This document shows positions 53,473 to 61,286 of a DNA stretch of 64,000 bases, one piece after another. A program made the translations under genes and the position numbers. Below the pieces are notes generated by a model. The model made no database searches and had not been told where the DNA came from. It saw nothing but the letters and a program-made list of their open reading frames with translations. Each line of letters begins with the position of its first letter. Position 1 is the first letter of the stretch. Origin of the DNA: JAOXRU01 sp965247735 (GTDB lineage: Bacteria > Bacteroidota > Bacteroidia > Flavobacteriales > Flavobacteriaceae); the NCBI GenBank assembly GCA_965247735.1, contig CBDFHN010000001.1, positions 682,001-746,000 on the forward strand. Reading direction: 5' to 3'.

Positions 53473-54003
53473 ATGAAATTATTAGGAATAGGATCTAGAA
53501 TAGCACATGCAGAATTTGGGAAAGGAGTTGTAACCAATGTTACGTCACAGCATTACTGGGTTACTTTTATAGAAAACGGATTAGAAACTATTGACTTGGA
53601 CTCAGAATTTGATGTTATTGAACGCGCTGATGATGAAGTTGATAGTGTTAGTTTTTTTGATGTGGAACGTTCTCTAGTTCATATTTTAAAAAAATGGAGC
53701 GATACTAGCGAAGTAACACCAATTGCAGAAAAATGGAGAGGTGGAAATCTCGTGCTAGAACCAGGTGATACTTCATTAAAAAATAAAGAAATCCCTATTG
53801 ATACTTTCTTTCATAAGATTGTAATGGTAAGAGATAGGATTAGAGTTATGGAACAAAAGATTAATTCTAGTAAAAATATGGACGATCAGGAAAAAATAGA
53901 CCTACAGCAATATATAACTCGTATTTATGGAAGTTTAACTTCTTTTAATGTGCTTTTTAGTACTAAGTCTGACTTTTTTGTTGGGGAACGTTCTGGGAAG
54001 TAG
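53473..54003 (+). CDS. Conserved flavobacterial protein with a PcrA/CarD-tail-like N-terminus
   Basis: 176 aa, cytoplasmic. The first 50 residues (GIGSRIAHAEFGKGVVTNVT, then VTFIENGLETIDLDSEFDVIE) form a small SH3/Tudor-like barrel of the type also seen at the C-terminus of UvrD/PcrA, here at 37861 on (SRFGRGKVVKI). The remainder is a helical region (HKIVMVRDRIRVMEQKINSS) with a long central helix. The barrel suggests an interaction with RNA polymerase; that is inference. Divergent from uvrA. Known as a hypothetical protein in related genomes. Confidence 0.6.
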   Translation: MKLLGIGSRIAHAEFGKGVVTNVTSQHYWVTFIENGLETIDLDSEFDVIERADDEVDSVSFFDVERSLVHILKKWSDTSEVTPIAEKWRGGNLVLEPGDTSLKNKEIPIDTFFHKIVMVRDRIRVMEQKINSSKNMDDQEKIDLQQYITRIYGSLTSFNVLFSTKSDFFVGERSGK

Positions 54004-54128
54004 AAGGAGAGGCAAGACTCAAGACTAGAAGACTTAAGAAAAAAGAGAATAGAAGAAAGATGTAAGATTTGGAGAATCAAGAATTAAGACTAGAAGGATT
54101 AAGGATGTGGATTAGGTCTTACATCTTG
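54001..54128. repeat. Purine-rich AAGACT-type repeat with an inverted repeat
   Basis: After the stop at 54003 the plus strand is almost all A and G with many AAGACT and AAGA steps. AAGATGTAAGA (from 54057) pairs with TCTTACATCTT (to 54128), an 11-bp stem across ~50 bp. A similar AG-rich stretch lies on the minus strand at 61221-61290. Confidence 0.4.
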
Positions 54129-54157
54129 ATTTTTGACGCTATCTTCTATTTCATGGT

Positions 54158-54182
54158 TGACGCAAGCGTCTCGCTTGTGCTA
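54158..54182. repeat. Partial copy of the 115-bp palindromic repeat
   Basis: TGACGCAAGCG-TCT-CGCTTGTGC, the head of the full elements at 54629, 55428 and 55825, ends exactly in the stop codon of the cytochrome c gene (54182-54180). The element core GCAAGCG/CGCTTG is a hairpin. Confidence 0.7.
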
Positions 54183-54605
54183 GTAGAGATTTAGATATTT
54201 ATATAGATCATTTAATTCAGTCGGGTTTAAGGTTTTTGCCCATAGGTTTTTATGGTAATCTATTCCCATTTCGTTAAATTTTGTACTGTCAACGTTATTG
54301 TTCTTTGCCGTTAACCAACTCCACATTAAAATGGAATCCGTTTTTGCTAAAGCAGGACCTGTCATTTTTTTATCCAAATGATGACATGCTGCACAATTAG
54401 CATTAAAAAGTTGTTTCCCTTTTCGAGCATTTTCTGTTAAATTCAGTGAAGCTGTTCCACAAATAAATTGAGGTGTTACTGTAGCACAACCTTTTCTTTT
54501 TGGAGCTTTAAAACTAATGAGGTAGAACGAAAATCCAATTACCAATATTAAAAAACCACTTGAGATTGTCAAAATACGGTTTATCAATTTCTTTGTAGAT
54601 TTCAT
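54180..54605 (-). CDS. Membrane-anchored c-type cytochrome
   Basis: 141 aa from ATG 54605 (MKSTKKLINRILTISSGFLI); an upstream start lies inside the repeat and spoils the signal. N-terminal membrane anchor (SSGFLILVIGFSFYLI, about 15-30), then KGKQLFNANCAACHHLDKKM with the haem motif CAACH (about 71-75) and TGPALAKTD. The axial Met could be in FNEMGIDYH (~117), but its context is atypical. The C-terminus (LNPTELNDLYKYLNLY) is the usual last helix. Probably a periplasmic electron carrier. A repeat element lies 24 bp before the ATG and another ends in the stop codon. Confidence 0.75.
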   Translation of the reverse strand: MKSTKKLINRILTISSGFLILVIGFSFYLISFKAPKRKGCATVTPQFICGTASLNLTENARKGKQLFNANCAACHHLDKKMTGPALAKTDSILMWSWLTAKNNNVDSTKFNEMGIDYHKNLWAKTLNPTELNDLYKYLNLY

Positions 54606-54628
54606 TTTAATTTCTTTTAGTTTCCACC

Positions 54629-54746
54629 GCTGGCGCAAACGTCTCGCTTGTGCTTTTACTGTTTGGTTCTAAAAAACAGTTAGTATATATTATGCCATCT
54701 ATTTTTTCTTACTCGCATTTGGTATGAGGGTGACGTTCGCACTAGC
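54629..54746. repeat. Palindromic repeat element, copy 1 (118 bp)
   Basis: The left end GCTGGCGCAAACGTC matches the inverse of the right end GACGTTCGCACTAGC. Within, GCAAACG-TCT-CGCTTGT forms the head hairpin, followed by a conserved tail CTTTTACTGT(C/T)TGGTTCTAAA. Note the AACGTC/GACGTT arm bases, which differ from the other copies but agree with each other, as if compensated. It lies 24 bp before the cytochrome c ATG and 94 bp after the 54841 gene's stop (minus-strand order). Confidence 0.85.
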
Positions 54747-54840
54747 TGGAGATTGTAAACATTTCCAAAGCACATAAAACTCTCTTTCTCTAGCGGGTAA
54801 TAACTAGCTATAAATTTAAAATAATGTTAGAGCTATTACT

Positions 54841-55290
54841 TTATCCATCAATAGTCATGTGTTTAGGTTTCATTTCTTCAAAATCAATTGAAACATAATG
54901 TCTCATTGGTTTAGAATCATAAGTTATTGACCATTCAGTTTTTCCGCTTTTAATTCGTCCGATTGAAATTCCGTCAAATTCGAACTCATTATCGAAGTTG
55001 TTAAGTCCTGTGTCCTCAATATTATCTTCTAATTCCTTTTTTAGGAAAGGCAATATTATATTTTCTTTAATATTATAGTATTCTTTGTCTAACTTTTTAA
55101 AGAATTCTTTTTGTTCACTTGTTGGCCCTTTTTCATCTGCATCAAGGCTAATACCAGTTAATTTTCCTTGAAAGTTGACTTCTCCATCGTAAAAATTTTT
55201 TGAAGAATCTTTAAATGTAGTGTATCCTAATTCTCCAAATACTTCATCATTAAACTTTGGTTTTTTCTTAAAGATATCAAATATTCCCAT
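54841..55290 (-). CDS. Cytoplasmic protein, unknown
   Basis: 149 aa, acidic, no signal peptide. It starts MGIFDIFKKKPKFNDEVFGE, then beta strands YDGEVNFQGKLTGISLDAD, an acidic helix (EQKEFFKKLDKEYYNIKENI) and a final beta region with EWSITYDSKPMRHYVSIDF. The strand-helix-strand layout recalls small cytoplasmic DUFs of the DUF2004/DUF6985 kind, but I cannot assign it. Upstream of its start is GTTATGCATAAC (55309-55320), a small palindrome. Genes on both sides are separated from it by the repeat family. Confidence 0.55.
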   Translation of the reverse strand: MGIFDIFKKKPKFNDEVFGELGYTTFKDSSKNFYDGEVNFQGKLTGISLDADEKGPTSEQKEFFKKLDKEYYNIKENIILPFLKKELEDNIEDTGLNNFDNEFEFDGISIGRIKSGKTEWSITYDSKPMRHYVSIDFEEMKPKHMTIDG

Positions 55291-55390
55291 TCTAGTTTTT
55301 AATTTGTGTAAACGTTATGCATAACCGTCAGTTGCAGATTTAAATATACTTAATTCCCGGAGTAAATACTAACTTTTGTAATCTGATTAT

Positions 55391-55410
55391 TAGTGCAAGC
55401 GTCTCGCTAC
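55391..55410. repeat. Partial copy of the 115-bp palindromic repeat
   Basis: AGTGCAAGCGTCTCGCTAC is only the head hairpin, 17 bp before a full copy on the same orientation. Confidence 0.65.
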
Positions 55411-55427
55411 TAACAACCTTCCCTATC

Positions 55428-55550
55428 GCTGACGCAAGCGTCTCGCTTGTGCTTTTACTGTCTGGTTCTAAAGTGAAATAAGCATATGGTATATCTATTC
55501 TTACTCGTGTTTGGCTCGCGATAGTTAGGTAGGCCGTCTATTCGACTAGC
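55428..55550. repeat. Palindromic repeat element, copy 2 (123 bp)
   Basis: Head GCTGACGCAAGCGTCTCGCT, tail CTTTTACTGTCTGGTTCTAAA and end ACTAGC as in the other copies; the right arm has diverged (GGCCGTCTATTCGACTAGC). Its end is 6 bp from the stop codon of the DUF3781-like gene. Confidence 0.85.
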
Positions 55551-55556
55551 GGTTCG

Positions 55557-55823
55557 TTATTTTTTATTCAATTTGTCTGCTGTAATTATTCTGTTTGTAT
55601 AAGAATTAATTGTCAGCCTAACATTTCTTTGATTGTTACTTATATAAATATTTTTGCCTGTTTTTTGAAATTTAGATTCATCTGTATCTGAGATAATTGT
55701 AAAAATCATTTCTTCAATTTTGTCTTTTGAAAGGTCTATATTCAGTTTTTTATTAATTCTTCCATAAACAAGTTCGGTGTAACAAATTTTATCTAGAATC
55801 TCTTTTTTATAATTGTTCCCCAT
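55557..55823 (-). CDS. DUF3781-like small protein
   Basis: 88 aa, basic. The pattern KKEILDKICYTELVYGRINK, KLNIDLSKDKIEEMI, SDTDESKFQKTGKNIYISN and VRLTINSYTNRIITADKL is that of DUF3781, a small domain of unknown function that occurs alone. Full length for it. Its ATG (55823) is 1 bp from one palindromic repeat and its stop is 6 bp from another, so it occupies the space between two elements completely. Confidence 0.7.
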   Translation of the reverse strand: MGNNYKKEILDKICYTELVYGRINKKLNIDLSKDKIEEMIFTIISDTDESKFQKTGKNIYISNNQRNVRLTINSYTNRIITADKLNKK

Positions 55824-55824
55824 A

Positions 55825-55936
55825 GCTGGTGCAAGCGTCTCGCTTGTATTTTTACTGTCTGGTTCTAAAAACAGTTAGCATATATTAAGCTATATATTCT
55901 TCCTCGTGTTTGGTATGAGTGTGAAGCTTTGCTAGT
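55825..55936. repeat. Palindromic repeat element, copy 3 (112 bp)
   Basis: Head GCTGGTGCAAGCGTCTCGCT with CGCTTGT, tail TTTTTACTGTCTGGTTCTAAA, an ACAGTTAGCATATATTAAGC middle shared with copy 1 (ACAGTTAGTATATATTATGC), and end TTTGCTAGT. It sits between the ATG of the DUF3781-like gene (1 bp away) and the stop of the ankyrin gene (10 bp away). Confidence 0.85.
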
Positions 55937-55946
55937 TATAAATAAT

Positions 55947-56879
55947 CTATTTACTAGCAATCATTTTTTCAATCTCTTTTCCTGTTCTATCTGTTATATA
56001 GTCTTTAATGGTTTTACCATCTTCAGCAGTAAGAGAGAGATCAGCTCCTTGTTCTATAAGAAATGCTACCATATCTATTTTTCCCCATTTTACAGCTTCA
56101 AATATGATTGGATCAATGGTTTTATCATTAATATCACCACCAGCTTCAATTAGAAGTTTCATTGATGCTACATTGCCAAATTTTGAAGCCATTATTAATG
56201 GCGTACTGTTATACATATTCTTATTAAATGGTTTTGGGTTTGCTCCATGACTCAGCAGAAGTGCTATCAATTGCGGATAGTTAGCAGCTGCTGTTAGTGC
56301 TACATTTTCATCCTCATCAGGTTCGTTAACATCTACTCCAGTATCAATAAACATTTTTGCAATTTCATAAGAGCCAATTTTACAGGCATGATAGAGTGGT
56401 GTATAAGTGTTAATTTTTTTTGAGAGATCAACACCAGCTTTAATAAGGTGTTTTACCACAATAACATTCTGTGGCTGTTGTTTTGCACGTTTCAGTGCCG
56501 TTGCAAGGATAGAATTATCTTCATCATCCATATGCTCAATGTCGGCGCCTGCATCTATGAGTAGTTTACAGATCTCATGATCTCCAAAGAGTGAAGCATA
56601 ACGAAGTGGGCTACAATGGTACTTGTCAATAGCATTTACATCTGCACCTTTGCTTAAAAAATATTTGACATTCTCTAAACGACTGCTACTGGCTGATTCA
56701 AGAAGCACTGAGTTGCCTGAAGGTGTTCTGTAGTTTACCGATACACCACGTTCTAGATAGCACTCGAGAACCTCAAGTTCCCAATCCATTTCCACATCAC
56801 CAAAGAAATTATACTCACGCTCTTCCTGCGTCATAGCGTCAATCTTAATAATTTTCTTTTCAAGTGTTTCTTTATCCAT
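55947..56879 (-). CDS. Ankyrin-repeat protein
   Basis: 310 aa, cytoplasmic. After an acidic N-terminus (~1-45) seven or so ankyrin repeats follow, e.g. NSVLLESASSSRLENVKYFL and KGADVNA, SPLRYASLFGDHEICKLLID and AGADIEH, TPLIMASKFGNVASMKLLIE and AGGDIND. There is no enzymatic domain. It is likely a protein-binding module; partner unknown. The stop codon is 10 bp before a palindromic repeat. The 134 bp upstream are non-coding. Confidence 0.9.
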   Translation of the reverse strand: MDKETLEKKIIKIDAMTQEEREYNFFGDVEMDWELEVLECYLERGVSVNYRTPSGNSVLLESASSSRLENVKYFLSKGADVNAIDKYHCSPLRYASLFGDHEICKLLIDAGADIEHMDDEDNSILATALKRAKQQPQNVIVVKHLIKAGVDLSKKINTYTPLYHACKIGSYEIAKMFIDTGVDVNEPDEDENVALTAAANYPQLIALLLSHGANPKPFNKNMYNSTPLIMASKFGNVASMKLLIEAGGDINDKTIDPIIFEAVKWGKIDMVAFLIEQGADLSLTAEDGKTIKDYITDRTGKEIEKMIASK

Positions 56880-57013
56880 TAGCTGTATTCAATTTTAGTT
56901 TGCAATATAGTTATAGTTTAGTGTATCAAAAGTATTGTGTTTTGTTGAGGAATTCACGTACCATTCTGTGAGAGGTTTAGTGGAGGGATTCACCATTGTT
57001 GGTGGGGGAGGGT

Positions 57014-57385
57014 CTATTTTCCCTCTTCTTCTTCCAACATATCCAAATATACGTCCTCTACATGCTCACGAGCCCATTGCGTTTTTCTTAAAAAGCCTAG
57101 ACTTGATTTCATTGTAGGGTTGTACATGAAACAGCGAATATTGACACGATCTGCTAGATATTCCCAGCTATAATGCTTTACCAGACGTTCTAAAATCTGA
57201 GCTAACTTAACTCCATGTAGCGGGTTGTTGAGTTGCTCTTCAGTTGCTTGTCTCCTGTTTTGTCTAGAAGGGTTCTCTTGATTGAGTTCTTCATTTGTTT
57301 TTGGTTTGAACCCAGTATCCGATTGCTCACTTGATTGCTTCCATTTATCAGTTGACTCCTTTTTTTGATCGTTTTTTAAATCCAT
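57014..57385 (-). CDS. VF530-family (DUF2132) DNA-binding-like protein
   Basis: 123 aa. The C-terminal ~65 residues NPLHGVKLAQILERLVKHYS then WEYLADRVNIRCFMYNPTM and SSLGFLRKTQWAREHVE are the VF530 domain, a small helical fold related to double-stranded DNA-binding proteins. The N-terminal 50 residues are polar and low-complexity (KNDQKKESTDKWKQSSEQSD), an unusual extension. Located 72 bp from the RluA gene (same strand). Confidence 0.85.
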   Translation of the reverse strand: MDLKNDQKKESTDKWKQSSEQSDTGFKPKTNEELNQENPSRQNRRQATEEQLNNPLHGVKLAQILERLVKHYSWEYLADRVNIRCFMYNPTMKSSLGFLRKTQWAREHVEDVYLDMLEEEEGK

Positions 57386-57456
57386 TTTTGGTAACAGTTT
57401 TTTATTTCCTTTAAACTCGATTTTCGAAATAGTACTTATTATAATAGTTGATAAAT

Positions 57457-58125
57457 CTAGTTGGATTTAAATGTCCAAAATTTGTTATTAGGCAAAGGTG
57501 CTTCAAAGGTATTGGATTCTTTAGAACCTGAAATTTCATAGGTTAATTTCCATGCATGAAGGCAAATAGACAGCGGTAAGTATTTTTGATCAGAACCATA
57601 TTTTTCATCTCCAATAATAGGAAGCCCTATATTCGCTAATTGGGCTCTTATTTGATGAAATCGACCAGTTTTTGGTTTTACTTCTAAAAGATAACCAAAA
57701 TCATTTTTGTCTATAACCTGGTAGGAAAGTATGCAGTTTAAGGAATCTTTTGTTTTTGATTGGACTATATCTGCTTTTTTTTCCTTGTTATTTTTTATGA
57801 GAAAGTTTACTAAGTTTCCTTTGTTCTTTGCTGGCTTGTTTTTAACAATTGCTAAATATGTTTTTTGAACTTTACGGTTACTAAATAGATTATTAAATTC
57901 TACCAGAATACTTTTTTTCTTTGCCAGAATTAATACACCACTTGTTACACGATCTAATCTGTGAATAATTCCTATATAAGGCTTTCGTTTACTTTTTAAA
58001 AGGTGATTAAGAGCTTGAATTTCAACAGTGACAGCTTCGTAAGGACTTTTTTCACTTATAAGTCCAGCAGCTTTGTTTACGACTAGATAATCGTTGTTTT
58101 CATGTAGTACTTCAAGCTTAGGCAT
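57457..58125 (-). CDS. RluA-family pseudouridine synthase
   Basis: 222 aa. HRLDRVTSGVLIL (55-67) is the RluA catalytic motif with Asp58 as nucleophile; LVVNKAAGL (14-22), FNNLFSNRKVQKTYLA (~80-95) and the binding loop KTGRFHQIRAQLANIGLPII also fit. There is no S4 domain. It converts uridine to pseudouridine in rRNA or tRNA; target not readable. Confidence 0.92.
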   Translation of the reverse strand: MPKLEVLHENNDYLVVNKAAGLISEKSPYEAVTVEIQALNHLLKSKRKPYIGIIHRLDRVTSGVLILAKKKSILVEFNNLFSNRKVQKTYLAIVKNKPAKNKGNLVNFLIKNNKEKKADIVQSKTKDSLNCILSYQVIDKNDFGYLLEVKPKTGRFHQIRAQLANIGLPIIGDEKYGSDQKYLPLSICLHAWKLTYEISGSKESNTFEAPLPNNKFWTFKSN

Positions 58126-58234
58126 TAATAATTTTCTTTTTCAAATTTCAAAATAGTAGTAATACAGTCAAAACTTTCAGATGCTATTTGTTTATCTAGG
58201 TTTTGGATAGTTTAAATAAAAATTGTCCTATGAT

Positions 58235-60181
58235 TTAACGTCGCTTTTTTCTTGCTTTATATTTGTTCTTAGGATGTGATTCATTTGACGGAATAGCATC
58301 ATCAAACGTATTTTTTACGGTTGTAGGTTTAATACTTTTCCAAGATTTATTTTCTGGCACTAACTTGTCTACCAAATCTTTTCTCCCCACTTTATTCAAC
58401 GTTTTTCTAATCCAATCTTTATTCTCTTTTTTATACCAAAAGAAGAAACGATGCTGTTCGTCCTTTTCCTTTTTTGTTTTTGGAGTTTTGGTTGGTTTTA
58501 GTGTGTATGGATGGTATCCACTATAATAAATAACCGTTGCAACCGTCATTGGTGTTGGTGTAAAACCTTGTACTTGTTCTAACTGAAAACCCATATCCTT
58601 AGTTTCAGCAGCAAGATTTGCCATATCTTCTACTTCACAAGCTGGATGATTTGAAATAAAATAAGGAATCAACTGGAGATTTAATTTCTTCTTTATGTTG
58701 ATTTTATCAAAACGCTCTTTAAACTTATGAAAATATTGAAATGAAGGCTTACGCATCAACTTTAAAACAGGATCAGAAGTGTGTTCTGGAGCTACTTTTA
58801 AACGTCCAGAAATATGTTTCGTCATCACTTCTTCCGTATAATCATCTAATTCTTTTGGATCAGCATTCTTATTGAATTCTGGTACCAACATATCATGACG
58901 AATACCACTTCCAATAAATGATTTTTTTACTTTAGGATGTTCATCTACAGCTTGGTATAATTTGGTTAGCGGCTTATGAGACGTATCTAGATTACTACAG
59001 ATTACAGGCGAAATACAGGAAGGTGCCACACATTTGTCGCAAATAGATTGTATTTTCCCTTTCATCTTATACATATTAGCCGAAGGTCCTCCAATATCTG
59101 ACAGATAGCCCTTAAAGTCTGGCATATTAGCAACTTTATCAACTTCCTTTAAAATAGATTCTTCACTACGACTTGCAATAAATTTTCCTTGATGTGCCGA
59201 AATCGTACAAAAACTACAACCTCCAAAACAACCACGATGAATATTAATAGAAAACTTAATCATCTCAAACGCAGGAATTGGGCCACGCTTAGTATATTTT
59301 GGATGTGGTAAACGTGTGTACGGCAAATCGAAAGAAGCATCTATTTCCTTTTCTAACATGGTTGGAAATGGTGGGTTTATCACCAATGTTCTGTCTTTTA
59401 CTCCCTGAATAATTCGTTTTGCTTTGAGTTTATTAGATTCTTGCTCAATCACTTTAAAATTAGCCGCAAATTTTTTCTTATTCTTTAAACAAACCGCATG
59501 CGAATGAATTTCTACATCTTCCCAATTTTTATTTTTAGGAATAGATTCATCTTTAGTTACTAAAAAAGCGGTTTGCTTTATGGTTCTTAAACTTGAAAAA
59601 GGCACTCCTTTTTGTAATAGCTCAACAACTTCTCGCAAAGGTTGTTCTCCCATACCATAAACCAACATATCTGCTTTAGAAGTTTCTAAAATACTTGGCA
59701 TTAGTTTATCACTCCAATAATCGTAGTGGGTTACACGACGGAGAGAAGCTTCAATTCCTCCTATTAAAACAGGAACATCTGGAAATTTATCTTTTAAAAT
59801 ACTTGAATAAACTGATGTGGCGTAATCTGGTCGAAACCCTTTATCACCATTTGGTGTATAGGCATCTTTATCTCTACGTTTTTTACTCGCCGTATAATTA
59901 CTCACCATAGGATCCATGCAACCACCAGTAACTCCAAAAAATAATCTTGGTGTACCTAATTTTGTAAAATCCTGTAAATCATCATTAACACTTGGTTGCG
60001 GAACAATAGCTACTTTTAATCCATAACTTTCCAAAATACGACCAATAACAGCTGGTCCAAATGAAGGATGATCTACATAAGCGTCTCCACTAAATAGAAT
60101 AACATCTAATTTCTCCCAACCTCGAATTTTTACTTCTTTGTTTGTTGTTGGTAACCAATCTGAAAGTTTGTTTGTTTGCAT
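58235..60181 (-). CDS. ygiQ: YgiQ-family radical SAM protein
   Basis: 648 aa. The radical-SAM cluster motif is CFGGCSFC (Cys318, Cys322, Cys325) in INIHRGCFGGCSFCTISAHQ. The N-terminal UPF0313 part (FSGDAYVDHPSFGPAVIGRI, FFGVTGGCMDPMVSNY) and the C-terminal basic tail (KNKYKARKKRR) are as in the family. These proteins have no proven substrate; the cobalamin-like N-terminal fold suggests a B12-dependent or related reaction. Monocistronic. Confidence 0.92.
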   Translation of the reverse strand: MQTNKLSDWLPTTNKEVKIRGWEKLDVILFSGDAYVDHPSFGPAVIGRILESYGLKVAIVPQPSVNDDLQDFTKLGTPRLFFGVTGGCMDPMVSNYTASKKRRDKDAYTPNGDKGFRPDYATSVYSSILKDKFPDVPVLIGGIEASLRRVTHYDYWSDKLMPSILETSKADMLVYGMGEQPLREVVELLQKGVPFSSLRTIKQTAFLVTKDESIPKNKNWEDVEIHSHAVCLKNKKKFAANFKVIEQESNKLKAKRIIQGVKDRTLVINPPFPTMLEKEIDASFDLPYTRLPHPKYTKRGPIPAFEMIKFSINIHRGCFGGCSFCTISAHQGKFIASRSEESILKEVDKVANMPDFKGYLSDIGGPSANMYKMKGKIQSICDKCVAPSCISPVICSNLDTSHKPLTKLYQAVDEHPKVKKSFIGSGIRHDMLVPEFNKNADPKELDDYTEEVMTKHISGRLKVAPEHTSDPVLKLMRKPSFQYFHKFKERFDKINIKKKLNLQLIPYFISNHPACEVEDMANLAAETKDMGFQLEQVQGFTPTPMTVATVIYYSGYHPYTLKPTKTPKTKKEKDEQHRFFFWYKKENKDWIRKTLNKVGRKDLVDKLVPENKSWKSIKPTTVKNTFDDAIPSNESHPKNKYKARKKRR

Positions 60182-60210
60182 ATGGCTGCAAAGATACGGT
60201 TAAATTAGTT

Positions 60211-60523
60211 TTACAACTCAACACTAAAGTCCATCTGTGCAAATTTGTTGCCTAATTTATTCCCTCCAGTGGGTTTAATGTCTGGATACTTGTCCTGAAA
60301 TGAAAGAAAATCGATACATTAAAGGTAGACAGTCCACTTTAAATCCATAGTGGTTCAGTTTGAAGTGACATAGATTTATTCCAGCTTTATACCCAAAATT
60401 TGATTGAGTAATAGGCGTTACAATGATTTGTTCAATTCCGTAGAAAACCTCCTTATCAAACACTAAACAGTATAATTCATTGGTAAAACTATAAAAAACA
60501 CTAAGTATAATAGAATAATATAC
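60211..60523 (-). pseudogene. Decayed gene with a lone IS end inside
   Basis: On the minus strand the frame VFDKEVFYGIEQIIVTPITQ is followed by SNFGYKAGINLCHFKLNHYG, an alternating beta pattern of an outer-membrane protein end. It meets a 30-bp IS3-type end (60336-60307). In another frame downstream follows FQDKYPDIKPTGGNKLGNKF and AQMDFSVEL with a stop at 60213-60211. So a C-terminal coding tail is split by a leftover IS end. The upstream part is cut by the ParDE locus. Confidence 0.55.
60307..60336 (-). mobile_element. Solo IS3-type terminal sequence (30 bp)
   Basis: Minus strand TGGACTGTCTACCTTTAATG, continuing with TATCGATTTT. It matches the right end of the intact IS at 13458-13429 (TGGAGTGTCTACCTTTGATG, then TGACGATTTT) at 26 of 30 positions. 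No transposase is present. Either an IS excised or was deleted, leaving one end, or only the end was copied. Confidence 0.65.
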
Positions 60524-60539
60524 TTATTGAGTGTAGTAC

Positions 60540-60839
60540 TTATTTTATTCTATTTTCTATATCCATTTGTTGATGTAGAATACGTATTATTTCAACAAAA
60601 TTACTTCCTTTTTCAACTTTATAAAAAATCAAATGAAGTTTAACCTTAGTTTTTAAGTATCCTTTCCTTACATGGCTAAAATCTTCTCCGTATTCAGGTT
60701 TAATTGAGAGATACTCTATTTCTTCTAAAATTTGGTTTATATATCTGTCTGCTTGTCCAATTGACCAAGTTCTAAAAGTATATGCCCATATTTTTTCAAG
60801 ATCATTTCTCGCTTCAACACTTATTTTATAATTTGCCAC
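60540..60839 (-). CDS. parE: ParE-type toxin of a type II toxin-antitoxin pair
   Basis: 99 aa, RelE/ParE fold: YKISVEARNDLEKIWAYTFR start (helix pair), IKPEYGEDFSHVRKGYLKTK then VKLHLIFYKVE strands, and VEIIRILHQQMDI at the end, the characteristic R-I-L-H-x-x-M-D of ParE. ParE poisons DNA gyrase in characterised pairs; the target is assumed, not shown. It overlaps the antitoxin gene by 14 bp. Confidence 0.9.
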   Translation of the reverse strand: MANYKISVEARNDLEKIWAYTFRTWSIGQADRYINQILEEIEYLSIKPEYGEDFSHVRKGYLKTKVKLHLIFYKVEKGSNFVEIIRILHQQMDIENRIK

Positions 60840-61080
60840 TTGAGTATTTATTGTGCATTGAGCTTAGGAATTCTTTTTTATTAAAATTTTCAATAAATTC
60901 AGATTTTTCTCCTTTTTTTAGCTCATTGATCAATACTTTCTTTTTATTTTCCTCTTGTTCAAATAATCTTAATGCCGACCGAACTACTTCACTTGCAGAA
61001 GAAAATTTCCCAGTTGTTATTTGTTCTCTTATAAAGTCATTAAAGTAATCACCTAATAATATTGATGTATTTTTTCCCAT
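60826..61080 (-). CDS. parD: ParD/CopG-type antitoxin
   Basis: 84 aa. MGKNTSILLGDYFNDFIREQ is the N-terminal ribbon-helix-helix (strand NTSILL, then helices), followed by FSSASEVVRSALRLFEQEEN and KKKVLINELK, and a C-terminal tail that wraps the toxin. It binds the promoter palindrome at 61102-61116 and neutralises ParE. Start and overlap with parE are standard for this pair. Confidence 0.9.
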   Translation of the reverse strand: MGKNTSILLGDYFNDFIREQITTGKFSSASEVVRSALRLFEQEENKKKVLINELKKGEKSEFIENFNKKEFLSSMHNKYSSGKL

Positions 61081-61095
61081 TATTATAATTTCTTA

Positions 61096-61127
61096 CAAAT
61101 ATACCAACTATTGGTATTAGATACAAA
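61096..61127 (-). promoter_or_regulatory. parDE promoter with operator TACCAA-N3-TTGGTA
   Basis: On the minus strand TTTG (61127-61124) and TATATTTG (61103-61096) form a -33/-7 pair with a 20-bp spacer. The perfect palindrome TACCAA-CTA-TTGGTA at 61102-61116 overlaps the -7 box and spacer, so binding of ParD would block transcription. The -7 box is 15 bp before the ATG at 61080, a short leader. Confidence 0.8.
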
Positions 61128-61286
61128 TCTTTGATTTTATACCCTATTGTATTTAATACGGTTATTTACCTAATCTTGTTATGTTTAAGATTTACTCATC
61201 AGTATAAAGTACCAGTGATCCAACTACTGTATGTTTAAGTCTTGCCTCTTGGTTCTTGTCTCTATTTTCTTATCCTCTTTATTTAT

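Noticed and set aside
60275..60463. A 62-codon gene on the minus strand
   Set aside because: The frame runs through a recognisable IS end and joins two pieces of another coding sequence in different frames; it is a pseudogene segment.
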